Shown piece by piece: positions 62,870 through 64,000 of a DNA stretch of 64,000 nucleotides. The DNA is taken from the NCBI RefSeq assembly GCF_029846235.1, contig NZ_JARVWP010000014.1:45001-109000 (forward strand). Reading direction: 5' to 3'. The DNA comes from Bradyrhizobium sp. CER78. GTDB lineage: Bacteria; Pseudomonadota; Alphaproteobacteria; Rhizobiales; Xanthobacteraceae. The notes beneath the pieces were generated by a model that made no database searches, was not told the DNA's origin, and saw only the letters and a list, made by a program, of their open reading frames with translations. Position numbers and translations under genes: made by a program. Each line of letters begins with the position of its first letter. Position 1 is the first letter of the stretch.

Positions 62870-63395
62870 TCAGATCGGCGTGTTCCGCCGTTCATGGCTG
62901 CGGAATGCGTTGCCGGCGATGATCTGTCGCATGATCTCCGATGTGCCATCGAGAATGCGGACCACCCAGGTTTCCCGCCAGATGCGCTCGATCGGCAGAT
63001 CCCTGGAATAACCGGCACCACCGAACAGCTGCATGGTCATGTCGGCCACGCGCTGCACCATGTCGGCGCCGGTATATTTGGAGAGCGCGGCCGCCGCGGT
63101 GCGCGCGGCGGCGTCGCCCTGATCGTAGCGCCAGGCCGCCTCATAGGCGACCAGGCGCGCAGCATGCAGCGCGCTCGCCATGTCGGCGATCTGCCATTCG
63201 ATGGTCGCGCAGCCTGCGTCCGAACGTCTCGCGCACCGAGACGTGATCAAGCTCGTAGTCCAAAAGCTGGCTCGCCGCACCGACGCAGTAGGCGCCCCAA
63301 TGCGTGCGTCCGGCATCCCGGCACCGCATCGCGATCGCGAATCCGTCGCCTTCCTGGCCGAGCAGGTTTTCACGCGAAACGCGGCAGGGCGCACC
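62870..63395 (-). pseudogene. Acyl-CoA dehydrogenase remnant, 5'-truncated and frameshifted
   Basis: One frame (about 63395-63205) reads RVSRENLLGQEGDGFAIAMR...LDYELDHVSVRETFGRRLRDH, and another (about 63205-62870) continues IEWQIADMASALHAARLVAYEAAW to RILDGTSEIMRQIIAGNAF, the conserved C terminus of acyl-CoA dehydrogenases. The frames join near 63200. Only about 175 of the ~380 family residues remain; the N-terminal half is gone. The shift fits an 8-nt deletion between two ATC triplets. It is certainly inactive as an acyl-CoA dehydrogenase. Confidence 0.85.
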
Positions 63396-63609
63396 AGAAT
63401 TCGAAGAATATTCGAAAAATCTGCGCCGCCATTCCGGCGATGTCAAGAATTTGGGCACGCGCCGAAAGACAAGGCTGCGGGTCGGATGACGCGACGCACG
63501 CGTGGTCGGCCGGGAGACCTTGCCGGCGGCGTTTCCGCCGCAAGTTTGTCCATTTCTTGCGCGACAAAACCACCAGTTGTGACTAGATGGTTTATCACCG
63601 GGGGAAGAA

Positions 63610-64000
63610 ATGACGCTGCATCCGCTCCGATCGACCCGTTCAGCATGTATGATCCTCGGGCTCGCCGCAGCCCTTATGATCGGGCTTGCCTCGCCGGTAT
63701 CAGCACAACAGGCGTCCGGCACTACGCTGGCCCGGGTGCTGGTGCTCGGCACCGGCGGCACGATCGCAGGGCAAGCCAATGCACGCGCCGGCAATGCCTA
63801 TGATTCGGGCAAGGTCCGCGCGGCGAATCTGATCGCGGCTATTCCGGGCATCGACAAGCTCGCCGAGATCTCGGCCGAGCAGATTTCCTCGATCGGCTCG
63901 CAGGACATGAACGACAAGGTCTGGTTCGACCTCGTCAAGCGCATCCGCGCGGCCATCGACAACAAGGAGGTCGACGGCGTCGTTATCACCCACGGCACCG
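63610..64000 (+). CDS. L-asparaginase, type II periplasmic (partial, runs off the window)
   Basis: An open frame from the ATG at 63610 (GGGGAAGAA upstream) continues to the window edge, 130 codons. Residues 1-32 are a signal peptide (ILGLAAALMIGLASPVSA-QQ). GTGGTIAG (47-54) carries the nucleophilic Thr51 of type II asparaginases, and VVITHGT at the edge begins the second active-site motif (HGTDT). It hydrolyses asparagine to aspartate and ammonia in the periplasm. Confidence 0.9.
   Translation, partial: MTLHPLRSTRSACMILGLAAALMIGLASPVSAQQASGTTLARVLVLGTGGTIAGQANARAGNAYDSGKVRAANLIAAIPGIDKLAEISAEQISSIGSQDMNDKVWFDLVKRIRAAIDNKEVDGVVITHGT

Overview
This is high-GC DNA from an alphaproteobacterium, most likely Bradyrhizobium or a close relative. 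The evidence is a coxMNOP-type oxidase operon, many rhizobial intergenic palindromes (CGTCATTGCGAGC, GTCATTCCGGG and GAGCATGATCCGG types), an initiator tRNA with an A:U pair in the anticodon stem, and general gene content (OpgC, CvpA, FCD-type GntR, many small oxidoreductases). It looks chromosomal. I see no rRNA, transposase, integrase, phage gene or CRISPR array.

Region 1 (1-24.5 kb) is a mosaic of small metabolic and regulatory units. It holds a PRISE-like SDR; a GntR / EctD-like dioxygenase / SAF-domain oxidoreductase set; a periplasmic M20 carboxypeptidase; an ECF41-like sigma factor divergent from a carboxymuconolactone decarboxylase-family protein, with a clear ECF41-type promoter between them; and an O6-alkylguanine-DNA methyltransferase. 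Two paralogous metallo-beta-lactamase-fold hydrolases, a class C-type serine hydrolase, a GST and a FAH-family hydrolase follow, then a TetR regulator with its operator. The rest is an SDR/quinone-reductase pair with an ATGA overlap, CvpA, a GMC oxidoreductase/aldehyde dehydrogenase pair, the initiator tRNA, an NDUFA9-like gene that seems to start at ACG, and a DUF2189 membrane protein.

Region 2 (25-29.8 kb) is an alternative aa3-type cytochrome c oxidase operon (coxM, coxN, coxO, coxP and a subunit IV-like gene) followed by a 64-codon gene.

Region 3 (30.2-58.2 kb) is a cell-surface/secretion island. It has a Gly-rich autotransporter; a sulfotransferase-like protein; a 998-residue leaderless protein with a metzincin-like domain and seven cadherin-like repeats; a type I secretion ATPase and HlyD-type adaptor; an FkbM methyltransferase; a TibC/Aah-type O-heptosyltransferase; and a 4469-residue leaderless giant protein. 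The giant has about 3250 residues of AIDA/TibA-type strand-loop-strand repeats, then ten of the same cadherin-like repeats, then a type I-secretion-like C terminus. The main proposal is that this is a glycosylated type I-secreted giant adhesin, which would place an O-heptosylation machinery known from type V autotransporters onto a type I substrate.

Region 4 (58.2-64 kb) contains a HerA-like ATPase, an AlaX-type editing protein, OpgC, a TetR regulator, a decayed acyl-CoA dehydrogenase and the 5' part of a periplasmic L-asparaginase that runs off the window.
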